Positions 60,904-64,000 of a stretch of DNA of 64,000 bases are shown here, piece by piece. The notes beneath the pieces are model-generated. The model was not told the origin of the DNA. It saw nothing but the letters and a program-made list of their open reading frames with translations, and did not search any database. Source of the DNA: Sphingobium sp. MI1205 (GTDB lineage Bacteria > Pseudomonadota > Alphaproteobacteria > Sphingomonadales > Sphingomonadaceae); the NCBI RefSeq assembly GCF_001563285.1, contig NZ_CP005190.1:228136-292135 (forward strand), read 5' to 3'. The translations under genes and the position numbers were made by a program. Each line of letters begins with the position of its first letter. The stretch's first letter is position 1.

Positions 60904-61568
60904 ATGCCGCCTGATGACCGGCCACGCAATGCAGCAATCCTGAGCTGTGTTCCGCTATCGCTTTCAGTCGGGCGAGTGAGGGGCGTCTCCTCTCCGATGA
61001 GTTGTCACGCTTATGTTCCTCAGCGTGCTGTACGCGTCGCAACGCATCCTTCAGCACCCGATCGGGCACAGTTTCGATCGTCGTTCGATCTTTCAGGAAC
61101 GTTCTGAGATCTTTCGCCAGGACCTCGCAGGCGTGTCTAGTCTGGGTCTCTCTTTCGCGGACCTGCGCGGCGCGGCCTTATGCACGCACTTGGGAAATAA
61201 GCGGCCAATCCACCGTGCGACGGCGGTGGACGGCATTTTCTATACGTCGCGCTTTGAAAACAAACCATGCGTCGCTCTCTTCGAACGCGCGCAAGATGCG
61301 TTTGAATAGACGGCAGTTCGGGGGCCCCCATCCCGCCCGAGCAAGCCGCCCCGCTTTGCCACCATTTCGGCAAAACATGTGTGGAGCCTTAGCATGTCAG
61401 TTGGGGCTCGATTGACCGATTGCACGCCTACCCTCTCGAACTTGCTCCGGAAAGAAGCGATTAGGTATTTGCGCGCGATTGTTGGGTCAGTTTGACTTTC
61501 GATCCGTTTTTATGGCATGGAACACCAACCGGGTCTACGTGGCTGGATCCGATGGGAGGTTCTCGAGC
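60904..61568. other. Gap upstream of parA; weak remnant on minus strand
   Basis: A minus-strand frame (about 61170 to 60884) reads VREREtQTRHACEVLAKDLRTFLKDR then ETVPDRVLKDALRRVQHAEEHKR, protein-like but without a good start, so possibly a gene remnant. The rest should hold the parA promoter and perhaps a partition site. GGGAGG just before ATG 61569 is the parA ribosome site. Confidence 0.4.
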
Positions 61569-62768
61569 ATGTCATATACGGTAAACACGCTTCGGACGAT
61601 GACCCGCTCGTGTGAGATGATGCGCGACAGAGTAAAGTCGGTCGTGTTTAAGCCCACGGATCGCAAGGTTCTGGACCTCACGTTTGGGCCTACCGCGGCA
61701 GCGGAGCTGGTTGGACGCACGCCCGAAGCGCTGGCAAAGGCGGAGAAGGAGGGAAGGCTCGCCCCGCCAAAGCAGCTTGGCAACGGACGTCGTTACTACA
61801 CGCTTGAGGACCTGACCAAGATCCGTGAAGCGCTACACATCCATCCCGGCAAAGCGATAGATGAAGACGCTGTCGTGGTCGCTGTCCAAAACTTCAAAGG
61901 GGGCGTGGGCAAGAGCACGATCACCAAGCATTTCGCGGACTATCTAGCGCTGCATGGATACAGCGTCCTCGTTATCGACTGTGACCCGCAGGCGTCAACG
62001 ACCACAATGTTCGACATTCAACCGGAGACACTCTTCGATGAGGAGAAGACCCTCGGCAACTTTTTGTCACCGCGAAGCACCTTTGATGATTTCCGCGAAG
62101 CAATTCACGAGACCGCATGGCCGACGATTAAGATAGTCCCATCTAGTCTGGGACTCCAAGATGCAGAGTGGGACTTGACCGCTACGTTGCGTGAAGGCGG
62201 TCAGGCTGTCCGAGAGGGCCTGCAACGGCTGCGCATTGGCATCCAAAGCGTTACTAAAGACTTCGACGTTATCTTGCTCGACCCGCCCCCAGCTATGGGC
62301 TTCCTGGGCTTGAACGTGATGGCGGCTGCAACTGGCCTCCTAGTGCCTGTTCCCGCACGGCAGCTCGATTACCTATCGACGATCCATTTTATGGATACAA
62401 TTGCAGACAATATCGAAATTCTTGAAGAGAATGACACACCTGTCGATTACGGCTTTATTCGAGTGGTGTGCTCGACCTACACACCGAGTAAGCCTGGTGA
62501 GGCCGACATGTGGAAGATGATGCAAGCGACCTACGCGAACTTCCTCCTGAGCCAGCCCATTTTGGCATCCGAGGAGATCAAGAACGCGACGCAGGCGTTC
62601 CGCTCGATCTATGAAAGCAAGCCTTCCGCTGCGCATGCCACCTATCAGCGGTGCCGTGACAATCTCGATGCGGTATTCCACGAGGTCCTTCAGCAAATCC
62701 GAGAGCAGTGGCCTTCGCAAAGCATTTCGAAGCACGCCAATGATACCGTAGCGAGCGTCGCAGCGTGA
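61569..62768 (+). CDS. parA: Plasmid partition ATPase ParA
   Basis: ATG 61569, behind GGGAGG, gives 399 residues; longer in-frame starts lack a ribosome site. An N-terminal MerR-like/helix-turn-helix region (TAAAELVGRTPEALAKAEKEGRL, then GNGRRYYTLEDLTKIRE) precedes the ATPase with a deviant Walker A QNFKGGVGKST, an A' motif VLVIDCDPQAS and Walker B VILLDPPPAMGF. This is the type Ia ParA plan, which also represses its own operon. It segregates the plasmid with ParB. Its stop overlaps the parB start as GTGA. Confidence 0.94.
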   Translation: MSYTVNTLRTMTRSCEMMRDRVKSVVFKPTDRKVLDLTFGPTAAAELVGRTPEALAKAEKEGRLAPPKQLGNGRRYYTLEDLTKIREALHIHPGKAIDEDAVVVAVQNFKGGVGKSTITKHFADYLALHGYSVLVIDCDPQASTTTMFDIQPETLFDEEKTLGNFLSPRSTFDDFREAIHETAWPTIKIVPSSLGLQDAEWDLTATLREGGQAVREGLQRLRIGIQSVTKDFDVILLDPPPAMGFLGLNVMAAATGLLVPVPARQLDYLSTIHFMDTIADNIEILEENDTPVDYGFIRVVCSTYTPSKPGEADMWKMMQATYANFLLSQPILASEEIKNATQAFRSIYESKPSAAHATYQRCRDNLDAVFHEVLQQIREQWPSQSISKHANDTVASVAA

Positions 62769-63781
62769 GTCGGCGGTCTCTCATCGGTGAAGCGCTTGCG
62801 ACGCCGGGGCCCGAGCTCGCACCTGAGGTCGAAACAACGCAAACCGGAGGGGCGCGCACGTTCACTGCGCGCCGGCTTGAGGGCTTTACAGAAGCTGCTC
62901 GAATGGTGAAGCGCCCGACAATCCGGCTGAAACCATCGGAATGCTCGATTTGGCCGGGCAATGCGCGCGACTATGCGCTGCTCACCGAAGACCGCGTTCG
63001 CAGCCTCATCGATTCAATTCAGGCGGAGAACGGCAACCGGATCCCCGTAGTCGTTCGTCGGACGAAGAAGGCCGCGCTCGAATATGAGTTGGTCATCGGG
63101 ACGCGGCGACACTGGGCGATTTCCTGGCTGAATGCCAACCACTATCCCGATATCGAGCTAGTCGCGATCATCGAAGATCTCGATGATGAGGCCGCTTTCA
63201 GGCTCGCCGATATCGAAAATCGCGAGCGCGAGGACATCTCCGATCTCGAGCGGGGCTCGAACTACAAGGCAGCAGTCGAAGCTTACTACGACGGCGTTCA
63301 GGCCCGCCTCGCTGACCGGGTGAAGCTCTCTAAGTCGATGCTGTCTCGTTACATTGGGCTCACGGAAATTCCGCAATCAATCATCAGCGCATTCCATTCG
63401 CCGATGGACCTACAGGTTCGCCATGGCGATAAGCTCCTTCCCGCGCTCCGCAATCCGGCATTGCGTGAAAAGATGATAGCTGCTGCACAGGAAATTGCCG
63501 CCGAACAGAGCTTTCGGCAATCCGGGGATGAGGAGCCGATAAGTGGCGCCGATGTAGTGGCTCGCCTCATTAAGGCGACGACGAGCCGGGCTGGCCGAGT
63601 GCAGAAGACCGCGATCGAGGCGAACGGCTCGGCGATTGGTCAGGTTGACCGCGATCGAGCCCGGGGACTCACAATTACAATTAACCCCACAGATCTCTCT
63701 GCGGACGACATTCTTGAGGCACTAAGGCCGCTGATCGAACGGGCCAAGATTTTAAAGAGACCGGCCGGTAATGTCGGTTAA
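62765..63781 (+). CDS. parB: Plasmid partition DNA-binding protein ParB
   Basis: A GTG start at 62765 overlaps the parA stop by four bases, giving 338 residues. The ParB nuclease-like/CTPase domain includes IRLKPSECSIWPGNARDY, NRIPVVVRR, LVIGTRRHWAI and NREREDISDLERG. The helix-turn-helix follows (LSKSMLSRYIGLTEIPQSI). It loads on parS sites and bridges to ParA. The gene is intact. Confidence 0.94.
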   Translation: MSRRSLIGEALATPGPELAPEVETTQTGGARTFTARRLEGFTEAARMVKRPTIRLKPSECSIWPGNARDYALLTEDRVRSLIDSIQAENGNRIPVVVRRTKKAALEYELVIGTRRHWAISWLNANHYPDIELVAIIEDLDDEAAFRLADIENREREDISDLERGSNYKAAVEAYYDGVQARLADRVKLSKSMLSRYIGLTEIPQSIISAFHSPMDLQVRHGDKLLPALRNPALREKMIAAAQEIAAEQSFRQSGDEEPISGADVVARLIKATTSRAGRVQKTAIEANGSAIGQVDRDRARGLTITINPTDLSADDILEALRPLIERAKILKRPAGNVG

Positions 63782-63880
63782 AGCCACCTGGGAAAGCAGC
63801 GATTTCGCCACTCTGAGAATTGGCTATTTATCGTTTGTTTTCAATCAGTTGTCTAGTTCCTCCCGCGCGTGGGACGAGGC

Positions 63881-64000
63881 ATGACGGACCAAACCAGCGG
63901 GTCAACCGCGACGGTCGTAGGCGGCCGCCGTGTCCAATTTGAGATGTTTTTTACGCTGCCCGATTTCAGCGATATTTCGTTGCGAGATTATCAGGAGACA
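63881..64000 (+). CDS. repA: Replication initiator protein RepA (partial, 5' end only)
   Basis: ATG 63881, preceded by GGGACGAGG, runs to the edge (40 codons). It reads MTDQTSGSTATVVGGRRVQFEMFFTLPDFSDISLRDYQET, which resembles the start of plasmid replication initiators of the RepA type that follow parAB on sphingomonad plasmids. The 99-bp gap to parB may hold control sites; no iterons are visible in it. Confidence 0.65.
   Translation, partial: MTDQTSGSTATVVGGRRVQFEMFFTLPDFSDISLRDYQET

Noticed and set aside
60650..61425. Several open frames of 60-160 codons upstream of parA
   Set aside because: They overlap on both strands with no motif; only the 61-residue minus-strand frame looked protein-like.
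1..64000. CRISPR arrays, tRNA and rRNA genes
   Set aside because: No regularly spaced short repeats, no cloverleaf with a conserved T-arm, and no rRNA core sequence were noticed on reading; a covariance search was not possible here.

Overview
This window looks like part of a large conjugative, catabolic plasmid (or an integrated copy) of a sphingomonad, i.e. Sphingobium, Novosphingobium, Sphingomonas or a relative. The grounds are high GC, an F-type TraD coupling protein cut by the left edge, a parA-parB-repA replication and partition block at the right edge, and many insertion sequences and plasmid-type orphan genes. The genus is inferred from gene style, not from any database match.

Left flank (1-8626): traD (partial), a ribbon-helix-helix gene and a hairpin-rich non-coding stretch that could be oriT; a dead IS256-type element; two small hypothetical genes; and a nested pile of transposons, in which an IS3 element (4559-8441) carries two unrelated IS110-family elements inside its transposase gene. 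Joining the three IS3 pieces restores a full reading frame.

Catabolic island (8627-44767): a Rieske oxygenase and a SCOT-type CoA-transferase pair lead into a 16-gene minus-strand run (28820 down to 11991). It holds a hydrolase, thiolase, several SDRs, a P450 with its own Rieske ferredoxin and a diflavin reductase, a TauD-like dioxygenase, a 6-oxocamphor-hydrolase-like crotonase, enoyl-CoA hydratases, an acyl-CoA ligase and a GMC oxidoreductase. A LuxR-type regulator (28969-29847) is transcribed divergently from its head. A second 15-gene minus-strand run (44767 down to 29914) starts with a TonB-dependent receptor and holds two SDRs, an SRPBCC protein, an APH-like kinase, another SDR, a GlcG-like protein, a second P450, a Gfo/Idh/MocA oxidoreductase, an NTF2-like protein, a CaiB-type CoA-transferase, an HMG-CoA-lyase-like enzyme, LeuCD-like hydratase subunits and a VOC protein. 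Read together this suggests uptake of a hydrophobic, probably alicyclic or terpenoid-like substrate, hydroxylation, oxidation to a diketone, retro-Claisen ring opening, CoA activation, beta-oxidation, and disposal of a branched dicarboxylate. The substrate is not identified.

Accessory region (45 to 61 kb): decayed pieces (ParB-like, truncated IS21, TerC) lie around a 1.2-kb segment bounded by 173-175-bp direct repeats. After it come two probable defence-like modules: a GNAT-like protein next to a 727-residue protein with a CorA-like membrane tail, and an OLD-type ATPase/TOPRIM nuclease next to a protein with a PD-(D/E)XK-like motif. A third IS110 element lies between them. A frameshifted AAA ATPase with a palindromic promoter follows, and the window ends in parA, parB and the start of repA.
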